64,000 nucleotides of DNA from Haematobia irritans (GCF_050003625.1 NC_134397.1:65012669-65076668), one strand, 5' to 3'. Positions 40,189-51,143 are shown, counted from the stretch's first letter. The notes: a model not told the origin generated them from the sequence alone. Numbers and translations are program-made.

Positions 40189-40849
40189 TAGCTATCGTAA
40201 CACTAGCCGAGCATCATGAAAATAGGGGTTAAGTATTTACTTTATTTTGCATGATATTTGACTTTTTATTCGGAAGTTTTCTTTGAGTGAATATTTTTGC
40301 TCTTCACTGTATACATGAGCAAAATTGGAATCTGTATTGATTTGGCTGATATTTCTCATCGTTTTGCATTTGCCTTCATAAAGAAATTATAATAACATTG
40401 AATAAAAAATCGTAAAAATCGTATTATATGAGCTATTTTATAAATTTTAAGCAAAATCTATGCCGATCGTTTCTCACCCACACTAAGAGACCTTGCTAAA
40501 TTTGACTTTGGAAATAAAATGCCTGTGTATTTTCCAGTGAGAAAATATCAGAGTTGTATCAAATCAAAGATTTCGCAGTTATTTCGGGCAAACGTTTGTT
40601 TTATAAGGAGTGTAACAGCTTTTCGTGCGAAAACGTGATCTTAGTACTAGGCTTATGCGAATACTGGGTTTATTTCAATTCAATTCAGTATTTCTTTATT
40701 TTCATATTTCTTTATGAAAGATACTTTAAAAATATATTTACAATGTTACTCTTCTTGTAAATAAAACAAAGAAATGTACAGCAAGGTTTTCATAAACCGT
40801 CTGTCGGAACTCGAGTTTTATATGTAAATTCAATAATTATACTCTTCAA
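40189..40849. other. MITE-end fragment then unassigned sequence
   Basis: 40189-40228 (GTTAGCTATCGTAACACTAG, CATGAAAATAGGGGTTAA) is the inverted counterpart of 38743-38790. The rest shows no gene or repeat that I recognise. Confidence 0.4.
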
Positions 40850-41075
40850 TTAATTTCTGTAATTAAGAGCTTCTACCATAAATTTGTATAAAGGTAGCCA
40901 GCAAAAATCTTCACCGCCGTTTAAAATGTATATAATCTCGTTTTGAGTTAAAAATCTAGTGTTGACATTTTTATAGCGTATTTCACTTAGTATTGGGCAT
41001 CTGCCAATCATGTGGTCTAGAGATTCTACTTCTCCCCAATTGCACAGAGAACAGCGCCGATCAGCAACATCGCCG
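40850..41075 (-). pseudogene. LINE ORF2 C-terminal fragment with CCHC-type zinc knuckle
   Basis: The - strand reads RRCSLCNWGEVESLDHMIGR CPILSEIRYKNV, then NEIIYILNGGEDFCW and VEALNYRN with a stop at 40850-40852. The CxxC...H...C arrangement followed by CP is the C-terminal knuckle of I/R1/Jockey-type LINEs. The frame is uninterrupted over about 70 residues, but there is no RT or RNase H nearby on this strand. Confidence 0.7.
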
Positions 41076-41587
41076 AAACCATTTCCATTTAGCCTGGGTT
41101 TATTTAATATTCACACTAATATTATTTGGATTGACAGAAATGTTGATGTAGCTTCCATTTGTATTGAAATTTGTATCCAGATCTAGAGCTATTTTATTTA
41201 GAATCAGGTTCTTTCTTAATGTCAAAAAGATATATAAATTCATAAAGATTTATGAGATTAGTCCCAATTCGATGTGCTATAAATGATGCATATTGATTCA
41301 GATTTTATTTTTGAACCCCTAGAAGGGCAATATGCGAAATTAGTTCGAGGCTTTGTCTTGAATACTTAGCAGTCATTAATTTTAGATATTTTACGAGACT
41401 GTCCTAGTGAAATATTTTGATAGTCGAACATGGATCATTTAATACTCCAGCTTCTAATCATATTTCACTTCATTTTTGGGGATAGCTTCCCTAAGATTTC
41501 TAAATAAATTATAACTGACAATACTAAAACTCACCAAAACACGAATTTTTTTTTTAATTTTTCTCTACGACGAACTTACTTTCTCAT
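41076..41587. other. Unassigned intergenic sequence
   Basis: AT-rich, no gene recognised; could include the rest of the neighbouring LINE and the zinc-finger gene's 3' flank. Confidence 0.35.
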
Positions 41588-41593
41588 TTTATT
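41588..41593 (-). terminator. Polyadenylation signal of the ZAD zinc-finger gene
   Basis: TTTATT on + (AATAAA on -) about 112 bp beyond the stop codon. Confidence 0.45.
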
Positions 41594-41704
41594 TGTAAAA
41601 TTATGACTTGATAGAGAATTGTAATGAAACCAATATGTAAAGACCTTACTTAAGTACTGCACTAAATCTATATATATTCTAAAAACTATACAAAACAAAA
41701 TTAT

Positions 41705-43332
41705 TCAATCTTCTTCCACGATAACATCATTGGTTATATCTCGACTATGACCCTCGTCAGTTTTTAAATTATCTTTGGCTGATTGTACGGCTTTTTGATG
41801 GGCTTTCGTTAGTTCATGCTGTTTCATATGATGTTGCAGACGGAAATCTTTTTTACAATATACACAACGATATAACTTGACCTCTTCATGTATTAGATTA
41901 TGTTTCTTCAGAGAATGACTATAACTGAAAGCTTTGCCACAAACATCACAAACGTAAGGTTTAACACCTTTATGGACGCTACAAATAAGATGAGAGAGAT
42001 TGTAAAATAGGGGCTTTGTTTCCAATTATTTTATACTTACGCTTCATGAGCTTTCAATACACTTTGATAGTAGAAGGTGCGGGAACAATATTCACATTTC
42101 AATGGTTTGCCACCACTATGGGAGTACATGTGTTTTCGTAACAGTTCACGCATATGGAATTTCATGCCGCACAATCTTAAAAATTAAGATAAATATATAT
42201 TAAATAATAAAGCACTTGATTGCTTATCCGCTAGTGGTTTCTACTTACTCGCATGCATATCTTGGCTCTTTGTTGTGTCGCTGCCGATGCTCCATCATTC
42301 GGCCCCGTTTCGAATAAACGTTGCCACATATATCACACATATAACCCACAATATTGCTGGCATCCGTTGTGTTTCTGTTGCGGTGTGGAATATTATTCGC
42401 CTTCGTTTGTGGATCTTCCAAATCCTCTTCTAACATTTCAACAGTATCTATTTTTCTGGATGGACTCCATTCATTTGTATTTTGGCATTTTGTTTCGTCA
42501 AGTTCTTTTGGCATATCATCTTCATCTATATATTGATCATCATCATCATCGCTCCCATCTGCATCATTGTTCCCGTTATTATGATTCGTACTATTTGCTA
42601 GTTGTAGATGATCATTGTCATCATTTGAATCCAAAATTTCCCCGTATTGTTGGTCATGCTCCTCCTTGTTTTCAAGATCTTCATAAGTGTGGTCGGCTCT
42701 CAAATCTTCAATGTGGTCATCTATATATTCTTCTTCGGTATCACTTGGCAAATTTATTTCACCTTTAACGGGAATAATAAGATCGTGAAGGTTCATATCG
42801 ATTGAACTGTCATCTAATACAGGCGAAGGAGAATTGCAGGTATTCATATTTTCACCATTATCATCTACGGCAGTTGTAAGATCTATCTCTGTGTCTGATA
42901 AATCTTGATTTTTCTCTTCAATCTTTAGACACATTGATTGCTCTGGTGCACTGGAAACTGTATTTATTTCCTCCTCATCTGGGAAAGGTATTTGCATTTC
43001 CTTCATATAGGAAACTATGAGGCCATGACTGTGTAACGCCTTCTCTCGAAACTCGTAAGCCATGCTTAATGACATTTCACAATTTTTACAAATATTCTTT
43101 GGTAACATTTCGTGTTTGTCCATCTAAAAGTTTAGAAAGAATGCGGTTATACTATTACCAAACTCTTTGTCTATCTCCATGTACTCACATCTTCCAATGT
43201 AATTCCTGCAATTTTCAAGAGCATTTCTTTTGGAGATTCATCATCTTCATCTGCTGCCTTATATAATGAACGCAATTTTCTGTTTTGTGTTAAACAAATT
43301 CGACAACAATTCGATGAAACTTCAATACTCAT
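41705..43332 (-). CDS. ZAD-C2H2 zinc-finger transcription factor, 475 aa, four exons
   Basis: Exons (- strand): 43332-43189, 43123-42249, 42175-42041, 41978-41705. Each junction is GT/AG and the frame closes at TGA 41705. N-terminal ZAD: CCRICLT (residues about 9-14) in exon 1 pairs with CKNCE in exon 2 for zinc and dimerisation; KEMLLKIAGI and LPKNIC are typical. A long Asp/Glu-rich linker follows (about residues 90-265, including DDDDD). Then five C2H2 fingers: YMCDIC, YACELC, LKCEYC, YVCDVC and YRCVYC, each with two His. Family role: sequence-specific nuclear DNA binding, often architectural or germline functions in flies. Start ATG 43332 opens directly into the ZAD. Drosophila ZAD genes are numerous and I cannot name the orthologue. 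Confidence 0.93.
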
Positions 43333-43532
43333 TTTGGTTAGTAAATTGATTATGGGTTAATTATGATTTAATTTTGTGAATTGTTTACTCCATTTGTCTG
43401 TCCGATATCCATATGATAGCGAACATATGTTTGGTAGGGTTGTATTTTTCAGTTTCAATGTCGCCTATGCAGCGTGGCGGCACACTCCATGAACGGTGAT
43501 GCCAATGTAGCTTTTATAGCTAAATCTAGCTA
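43333..43532 (-). promoter_or_regulatory. Upstream region of the ZAD gene
   Basis: About 200 bp between the start codon and a Helentron-like head at 43533. No TATA box is evident. The transposon sets a close upstream limit for unique promoter sequence. Confidence 0.3.
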
Positions 43533-43747
43533 TTTTTATAACCACCACCATAGAATGGTGATGGGGGTATAATAAGTTTCCCATTCCATTTGTAACACAT
43601 CGAAATATCGATTTCCGACTATATAAAGTATATATATACATCTTGATCAGGGAGAAATTGTACGACGATATAAGCAAGTTCGTCTGGACGTCTGTCTGTC
43701 TGTTGTAATCACGCTACAGTCTTCAATACTGGCGCTATCGTGCTTAA

Positions 43748-43989
43748 TGCGCTTTACAGACTATCAGTTATTCCGGACGGAATGTCGGTGTTTGTAAAGA
43801 ATCTTACAATGTGTCGGATCGATACGACATGTCGGCGATGACTAAATAATCGGTAAATGTGTTATCGATCCCATAAGCATGCAGCAGTATCGATTATGCC
43901 TTCGGACTTAACTTATATTGTGCACAATATATGGGATATGTTCGACACGAGCACTGTCGTCCGGAATAACTGATAGTCTGTGAAGCGCA
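43748..43989. mobile_element. PIF/Harbinger-like MITE (copy 2), 242 bp
   Basis: Ends TGCGCTTTACAGACTATCAG / CTGATAGTCTGTGAAGCGCA with TAA on both sides (43745-43747, 43990-43992). Same family as 31979-32640, in opposite orientation and uninterrupted. Confidence 0.88.
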
Positions 43990-44657
43990 TAAATTTGACA
44001 CAGATTCGTCTTTTGTCAGGTTTAGTTCGAAGATGGGCTATATCGGTCAAGGTTTTGATATAGCTCCCACATAAACCGATCTCCTGATTTGAGGTCTTGA
44101 GCACCTATACACCGCAATTCTTATGCGATTTGGCTGAAATTGGAAATCGAGCGATATTTTAGGGCCACAAAGAGGTGTGCCGAAAATGGTGAGTATTGTT
44201 CCACGTTTTGGTATAGCTCCCATGTAGATCGATCCCCCGATTTGACTCCTTGAGCGTCTAGAAACCCCAATTTTTATCCGATTTGCCTGAAATTCGAAAT
44301 CTAGTCCAATTTTAGGTCCACAAAAGGGTTTTCCGAATATGGTCTGCATCGGTTCATTTTTTTATTACCCCTATATCCCTGCCAACATTTTTGGAATTTG
44401 ATGGCACTTCTGATAATCCCCACCACGTTGAAAACAGTCGTATACGATATCCAAAATACGTCGGAAAAGCGCCGTCACTATTGAGAAGTTATACCACGCC
44501 AAGTTACTACAAAAAGGTATCGCATGAGTGCAATTATTAGGTGCTTTTTTAGATAAATTTAAAACGGCCCCAACAAAAGCCCCTTCAAACTATTAAAAAC
44601 GTGAATTTAAAGATAGTTGTAAAAGAATCATTGTGGTCAAGTAAAACACCATTAGTT

Positions 44658-45110
44658 AAGCTGAATACTATGTTTAGTTTTCAAGCTGGAAACAAGCTTG
44701 TTTTCACGGTTACTTTTTTAAATTAATTAAACTATAAATATAAAATAGTTCACAATCAATTCCTTAGACATTATCCTTTCATTATTTCACAAGACTTTAT
44801 AAAAATATAATCGTCTTCATATAGATTCTTGTAATTTTAATTTTTGTGTTTTGGTGAAAAATACGAGCATAGTACTCACCTTTAAGCTGAGTACTATGTT
44901 CAGTTTTCAAGCTGAAAACCAGCTTATTTTCACGGTTACTTTTTTTAATCAATTAATTTCGAAATATTAAATTGTTCGCAATCAATACATTGGACCTTTT
45001 CCATCAATAATTTGAAGAGACTTGATAAAAATGTTATCGTCTTCATATATATTTTTGCACTTTTAATTTAGTGTTTTGGTGAAAAACTCGACCATAGTAC
45101 TCACCTTTAG
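44658..45110 (+). repeat. 226 bp tandem duplication (two units)
   Basis: Units 44658-44883 and 44884-45110 share AAGCTGAATACTATGTTTAG / AAGCTGAGTACTATGTTCAG, TTTTCACGGTTACTTTTTT, ATCGTCTTCATATA and GTTTTGGTGAAAAA...TAGTACTCACCTTTA, with scattered substitutions. Confidence 0.9.
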
Positions 45111-45385
45111 ATGTTAATTTTTGTTTGTTTTTTTTTTATTAAACATTTATAAATTCGTATAAATATAACATTTATACGACTATCACTTCACATTTAACAT
45201 AATTTTTTGGATTAATAAAAGAATGATGTTGAGTTACAAGTAGCAAGTTACATGTTACAGCATCTATCAGCCAGTTAGTTTATTCTCGAGGGAGGCAGCG
45301 TGTCTGAAAAAATATTCGAAAAACTATCACTTTACTCCATTTGGAAATTCGAAAATTGTTCACCAATATACCTTTCCCAATTTTA

Positions 45386-45750
45386 AGGCCGGTATGCACC
45401 TTTAGCGAAATTTTCGGTAGCAAAAATTTATTTAGGTCTACAACAAAAAAACAGGGCTTTGTACACAAATTTTAAACCAGCTAATCGCTTTTAAAAATTG
45501 TTAATATATGTTCCAAATATTCCTCATATAAATTGTTTATTATTTACAGACCTTTTAAAACTTTTACGCGCGCAATGATTGTAATAAATTAAATGTTTGC
45601 TGCCAAAATATGCTTTTGACAACCCTGTTATTTTCATTAGAGGTGCGTACCAGCTTACGAAATTGAACGCTACCGAAAATTTCGTTAGCATAAATAGCAA
45701 TGCACTTCTTATGGGAATGAAATTTTTCGCTAGAGGTGCATACCGGCCTT
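45386..45750. mobile_element. MITE with AGGCCGGTATGCACCT ends, TTA duplication
   Basis: AGGCCGGTATGCACCTTTAG and CTAGAGGTGCATACCGGCCT are inverted; TTA flanks both sides (45383-45385, 45751-45753). Internally GAGGTGCGTACCAGCTTACG and GCTACCGAAAATTTCGTTAG echo the ends. PIF/Harbinger-like by duplication length. Confidence 0.8.
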
Positions 45751-45991
45751 TAAGCGTAATAACTATGTTTTCAGCACTTCATTTTCGTTTTTATTTAAAT
45801 AAATTATAATTAGCTAGTTGCGCTTGGCGTTTCACAAAATATAAAATGGCTTTTGTAACAATAGTGATGGCGAAATACCTTCATGTACATTTTGTACTTT
45901 CTGATACGCTTCCCCCCATCACAATTGGCGATTGTTGTAGTGTCACTTACGAGTCTGTCGAAGCGATGAGGATAAAATTTAACTTTGAAAT

Positions 45992-46185
45992 TGTGATATA
46001 GCGGACATGGCAACTCTGTGAATAATCGATTTTGATTAATCTATTGACTTTTATCGTTCTTCCTCTTCTTCCTGATCGTGTGAGCAAAAGTATATTTCAC
46101 AACTTCTTTCATTTATTTAATTGTACTTTAAAAATATTCCGAAATATTAATAAATAAATGGATTAAATAAAACCTGGTTATGTTA
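45992..46185 (+). repeat. 5' LTR
   Basis: 194 bp. Differs from the 3' LTR at two positions only (G/T in the ATCGATTTTGATT region and G/C in CCTGATCGTG). Includes AATAAATAAATGG, a possible polyadenylation region. Confidence 0.95.
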
Positions 46186-46186
46186 A

Positions 46187-46202
46187 GTGGCGACGAGGAT
46201 AA
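46187..46202 (+). other. Putative primer-binding site
   Basis: TGGCGACGAGGATAAA starts one base or so after the LTR. The TGGCG start is usual for a tRNA 3' end complement; the exact tRNA is not assigned. Confidence 0.5.
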
Positions 46203-46245
46203 ATCTGACTCTACGGAAAACAAGGAAATAAAGGAAACTACAAGG

Positions 46246-48230
46246 ATGGCATCGAAATTTGGCGATTTAAACCAGTTCAACGTGGCCTCAGGAAATTGGA
46301 AAATTTACTTGGAGCAGATGAATTTCTTTTTTTTATGGCAAATGGTATAGCTGATGAAAAGGCAAAGAAAGCAATATTTTTGTCATCCTGCGGGGGTGAT
46401 ACATATTAGTCTTGGGCAAAATCGTTCACCGTAGTGATTCGGACTCATCGTTCCTTTTGTACAAAGGAACTAGTTCCTTCAAATCGTTCCATCGTTCCAT
46501 CGTTCCTTTTCGTTCCGGATTTGTATATTTGTCATCACTGTCATCTACTAAAGACAAACATTACATTGTTTGTTTACTTTGTGTAACGAAGTTCGTGGTC
46601 AATTGAAAGACACAAAAATATGAAAAATTGAGTGAAATTACTTCAAATAGTTTATAGTAATATACAAAAATTAAAGGAATGGAAAATTTAAGGAAATAAC
46701 TAAATTCAGGAAGCCAAACTCTTTGGATGGATTTTTGGATTGAATAATACTATACTCTGTGCAAAATTATTCATTGGAAGAAATTACGATGTTTTTTTGT
46801 CGTTTGTGAAGAGTCTGAGATGGAATTAAAGATTCTATTAAATAGCAGCATATCAGCCAATGGTTTAAATACATACGCGCCAAAATGAATGAATTGGTAA
46901 ATAGCTCTAACAGAAGTAAAGAAATCAAACTGCGATCCGAAGAACGATGGATCGTAAATTGAAAATAGAACTAAACAAAAGGAACGATGAGAACGAAAGA
47001 GATGGAACTAGTGACAGTCGTTCCTTTTAGTGAACCGTTCATTGGAACTAGTTCGTTCCGGAACGACACAAGACTAATACATATACTCTACTAAAGTCAA
47101 TTGCGACTCCAGTTGATATTTCATCAGAAGCGTTCACTTTCAAAAGGGCTATACAGCTGTTATCCGGACATTTTTGCCCTCCACCAAACCAGATGATACA
47201 GCGTTTCCAATTCTATAGAAGAGATCAGAGAGAAGGAGAGTCCGTCCCAGAATTTTTAGCGGCCCTACGGAAGTTAAGTCAACACTGTGAATTCAGTGAT
47301 CTTGACGCAATGTTGCGTGATAGATTGGTGTGTGGATTAAGGGATGAGAGTTTGCAAAAACGATTGCTATCGAATGATAAACTAACGCTACAAATTGCGC
47401 AAGAGGAAGCTATCGCCAGCGAAGAGGCTCAGAAGAATTTGGCTGCTTTAAAATCAACTTTTAACCCTACAGAAATCAACAGAATTGCAAAAGCTAAGGA
47501 ATCAAGTTCCAAGACCAGGGGGCAGAATTGCTTTCGATGTTGTGGTAAGCATTCACCGGACCAGTGTAAGTTTAAGGAAGTTGATTGTCATTTCTGCAAG
47601 AAGCGTGGACATATACAAAAGGCATGCATGACCAAGAAAAAAATGGGTAGCAAAAGCACACGCAATGCAAACACCAACGATAAGAACAGGGTAAACAAAA
47701 TTGAAATGTCTCAAGGAAATCAGGAATATATTCTATCCGTAAACAGCAGTGGTATGTCATCCATCAGGAAAACCATACAAATTTATGGGACACCAGTTGA
47801 AATGGAAATTGACTCAGGCGCGAGTCATTCCATTATAAGCGAAAATGAGTTTAGACGAAAATTTCAAGATCTTGAATTGAGACCATGTTCAATACAGTTA
47901 AGAACGTGGGGAACAAATCATAATTTGCAGCTTTGTGGTGAAGTAGATGTACTTGTGTCTACGGGTATGGTAGATAAGAGTTTGACACTATTGGTTGTCC
48001 GTGGTGATGGTCCAGCATTGATAGGTAGGAATTGGTTTGAAGAATTGGAAATTTCAATAACAAGCGCAGTGTATAAAATTGGGTCAAGTTTGCCCGAACC
48101 TATAATGAAATTTAGCTCTGTGTTTGAAGACACTCTTGGAGACTATAGAGGGAACCCAATAAAACTACGAACGGAAAGTTCAAGTAAGCCAAGGTTTTTT
48201 TTAGGCATCGACCAGTCCCGTTTGCATTGA
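46246..48230 (+). pseudogene. gag-protease of the Mag-like element, disrupted
   Basis: The ATG at 46246 opens a gag-like frame that breaks at an eight-T run near 46325 (two T too many for the downstream frame). The frame resumes, is split by the hAT MITE at 46407-47076, and continues with a capsid-like RRDQREGESVPEFLAALRKL (47211 on), two zinc knuckles (CFRCCGKHSPDQC and CHFCKKRGHIQKAC, about 47529-47628) and aspartic protease MEIDSGASHSI (DSG at 47811). It ends at a second eight-T run near 48192 which shifts frame into the RT. Confidence 0.9.
46407..47076. mobile_element. hAT MITE, 670 bp, inserted in gag
   Basis: Ends TAGTCTTGGGC... and ...CACAAGACTA are inverted. A perfect 8 bp duplication ATACATAT flanks it (46399-46406, 47077-47084). 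Subterminal CGTTCC / GGAACG motifs recur many times on both sides (ATCGTTCCATCGTTCC, TTCGTTCCGGAACG). Removing the element and one duplication keeps the gag frame continuous. Confidence 0.93.
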
Positions 48231-50290
48231 AAGACCGGATTGAAAAGACACTTAAAAGGATGGAAGACGATGGGGTTCTACGCCCAGTAACTTATAGCGA
48301 ATGGGCCACGCCAATAGTCCCAGTTATAAAACCAGACGGCAGTATACGCATCTGTGGCGACTACAAGTGTACGGTAAACCAAGTGCTGTGTAAGGAGACA
48401 TATCCATTACCAACAAATACTGACGTTTTGGCGACGTTAGCAAATTGTAAGTGGTTTTCAAGGTTGGATTTAGATAGAGCATATACACAAGTAAAAGTTG
48501 ATGCCGAGTCTGCGAAAATGTTGACAATTAATACGCACCGTGGACTTTTTGAGGTGACCAAATTACCATTTGGCATATCTACAGCTCCGAGTATATTCCA
48601 ACGCATCATGGAAGGCCTTTTAGGACAGTTGAAAGGGGTAGTAGTATATCTCGACGATATACTGATTGGTGGTGAAAACGTTCAGGAGATGTGGGAACGT
48701 ACAAAATCAGTTCTTCAAAGGATACTGGAGGCAGGCCTAAAGGTTAAAAAAGACAAGTGTATCTTTGCAGTAAACGAGGTACAATTTTTGGGATTTAAGA
48801 TAAATCAACACGGCATCAGGCCAACGGACGAAAAAATTAAGGCAATTTCAGAGGCACCGGAACCTACGGATAAACAACAGCTACAATCATTCCTGGGTCT
48901 GATTACATTTTATGACTGATTTTTTCAAAATAAAGGAGACTTGCTGGAGCCATTATATCGTCTTCTTAAAAAGGATGTAAAATTTAAATGGGGCAAGGAG
49001 CAAAGAACCAGTTTTAACCAGGTAAGGAAGTTGCTTCTATCAGACAACCTATTAGTATATTATTCCCTGGATTTGCCTTTGATATTGAGTGGAGATGCTT
49101 CTCCCTATGGCGTGGGGGCAGTGTTATCTCACATTATGCCAGACGGCCGTGAGGCGCCAATTGCTTTTGGATCTAGAACACTTCAAGCCGCCGAAAGCAA
49201 TTATTCACAGCTTGACAAGGAAGCGCTTTCCATAATTTTTGGAATAAAGAAGTTCCACCAATTTCTGAATGGACGTCAATTTTCGATTGTGACCGATCAT
49301 AAACCGCTTGTGGGGCTATTTAATCCACAAAAGCCCATATCAGATCATTTATCGCCCAGAATGGTTCGATGGTCACTGATGCTAGGTGCATATCAATATA
49401 ATATCAAGTATAGAGAGGGGAAAAATCATCAGAATGCGGATGCTTTAAGTAGGTTGCCATTGGAAGAAGTAGGCGGCCCCGTTCCAGACATCCCCGAGAT
49501 ATTATATTGTAGTGAAGGCGAAAATCAGTTTTTAATAACATCAAGCGATATCGCAAAAGCTACCAGGAAAGACCTAGTCCTATCAAAAATCTTGTGGCAT
49601 ATTCAACGCAAGAATACGGATTTGTCGTATAAATCTGATCAATTCAAACCTTACCTCACCAGGATAAATGAGTTATCTGTAAACGAGAATTGCTTGCTAT
49701 GGGGTGCTAGGGTGATTATACCACAGATTTTGCGATCTCGATTATTAGATATGTTACACGAGATACACCAGGGTATGTCGGCGATGAAATCTATTGCCAG
49801 GAGTTATTTTTGGTGGCCAGGTCTGGATGCAGACATTGAGATGACTTCCAGACGATGTGAGAAGTGCAACCAAAACAGTAAGCGGCCACCAGCAGCAGAT
49901 GCAAAGCCTTGGCCTACGACAAGCCGACCATGGTCAAGACTACACATAGATTATGCGGGTCCTCTTATTGGAGCAAATTTTTTAATTATCGTTGACGCAC
50001 ATAGCAAATGGGTTGAGGTGAAAGTTACCAGTGATACAAGATCTATCAAGACTTTAGATTTGCGACACATGGAATACCAGATACCATTGTGTCCGACAAC
50101 GGTCGGAATTTTGTGTCAGATGAGTTTGAATCCTTTTTGAAAGCGAATGGCATAAGACACATAAGAACGGCACCTTATCACCCATCATCAAATGGCCAAG
50201 CCGAATGATTTGTCCAAACAATAAAATGTCATCTGAAGAAGCTGAGTGGTTCAAATTTGAATAAGGACTTGTCGAATATTCTTCTACGGT
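48227..50290 (+). pseudogene. pol of the Mag-like element: RT, RNase H, integrase, disrupted
   Basis: RT: WATPIVPVIKPDGSIRICGD, LPFGISTAPSIFQR, VYLDDILIGG (catalytic YLDD at 48646-48657) and FLGFKINQHG. A TGA at 48917-48919 interrupts, with the same frame continuing. RNase H: LSGDASPYGVGAVL, LDKEALSIIFGIKKF, VTDHKPL. Integrase: HEIHQGMSAMKSIARSYFWW and RRCEKCNQ (HHCC zinc finger), LHIDYAGPL (first Asp), then a frameshift near 50045-50060, IVSDNGRNF (second Asp) and HPSSNGQAE (Glu), followed by TGA at 50206-50208. The spacing suggests small deletions near 50050 and 50290. Confidence 0.92.
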
Positions 50291-50299
50291 TTCGACAAA

Positions 50300-50737
50300 A
50301 TGCATCCAGTTAATCACAGAACAGTAGAGACTAGGGATGGAAAGGAGCAGTCAAATAGACGTAACAGAAGTTTTAACACCGGCGACTCTGTATGGTTTCG
50401 TAATTTTGGAAAAGGTGAAAAATGGCTGCCAGGTAAAGTAATGGTAGCTGGGAACCGAAATTATGAAATATACGCAAATGGAGATGTACAATCAAGACAC
50501 ATTGATCAATTACGGGCGCGAGTTCAACATTCACCATTGAACAACCAAGAGGAGGAACAAAGTGAAGATATTCCACGGAATCAGCAACAAAATCCAGCAG
50601 AAGAATTACTGCCAGTTCAACCCATCCAGAGTTCACTACCCGAGCCAAATGAATCCGCGAAATCAGGAATAAGGCCCCGAAGGCAAAGAACCCGTCCAGC
50701 AAGGTTGAGGGTCTATCTAGTGGGGGAGGAACTGTGA
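50300..50737 (+). pseudogene. Integrase C-terminal tail of the Mag-like element
   Basis: Reads NTGDSVWFRNFGKGEKWLPG KV and HIDQLRARVQ, the GPY/F-like chromatin or DNA-binding tail of Gypsy integrases, then a Glu/Gln/Pro-rich C-terminus with RRQRTRPARL. The terminus overlaps the first bases of the 3' LTR. Detached from the rest of pol by a frame break. Confidence 0.85.
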
Positions 50738-50926
50738 TATAGCGGACATGGCAACTCTGTGAATAATCGATTTTTATTAATCTATTGACTTTTATCGTTC
50801 TTCCTCTTCTTCCTGATCCTGTGAGCAAAAGTATATTTCACAACTTCTTTCATTTATTTAATTGTACTTTAAAAATATTCCGAAATATTAATAAATAAAT
50901 GGATTAAATAAAACCTGGTTATGTTA
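50733..50926 (+). repeat. 3' LTR
   Basis: 194 bp, two substitutions against the 5' LTR, followed by the GAAAT duplication. It also encodes the last few residues of the pol frame. Confidence 0.95.
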
Positions 50927-51143
50927 GAAATGATGGCAGGGATAGGCCAATATTCCATTTTTATATGATTTGGCTGAAATTCAAAAGCTACAGATTTTTA
51001 GGGCCACAAAGAGTTGTGGCCAATATGATGTGTATCGGTCCACGTTTTGCTTTAGCCCCCTATAGACCGATGCCCCGATTTGACTTCTAAGGCTTCTAAA
51101 AACCACAATATTTATCCGTTTTGCTTGAAATATTAAATCTGGT

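Larger units (their letters stand above)
45992..50926 (+). mobile_element. Gypsy (Metaviridae) LTR retrotransposon, Mag-like clade
   Basis: 194 bp LTRs begin TGTGATATAGCGGACATGG and end CTGGTTATGTTA; the 5 bp target duplication GAAAT flanks them (45987-45991, 50927-50931). Order gag (zinc knuckles), protease, RT, RNase H, integrase; no env. The RT/integrase resemble K02A2.6-type proteins of the Mag clade. The copy is broken by frameshifts, stops and a hAT MITE in gag. A purine-rich GTGGGGGAGGAAC tract precedes the 3' LTR. Confidence 0.93.
44376..50942. mobile_element. Possible DNA element with TCCCTGCCA ends, hosting the LTR retrotransposon
   Basis: TATCCCTGCCAACATTT at left and, right after the LTR element, GAAATGATGGCAGGGATA are inverted, with TA outside both. 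The Mag-like element lies only a few bases inside the right end. Without insertions about 1.2-1.6 kb remains, including a 226 bp direct duplication; no transposase seen. Confidence 0.5.

Noticed and set aside
42253..42768. 171-residue ORF on the + strand
   Set aside because: It is antisense to the acidic linker of the ZAD zinc-finger gene; His/Tyr/Ser-rich composition comes from the complementary GAT/GAA codons.
45992..50926. Endogenous enveloped retrovirus (errantivirus)
   Set aside because: No env-like ORF between integrase and the 3' LTR; domain order and RT type fit a Mag-clade Gypsy element.
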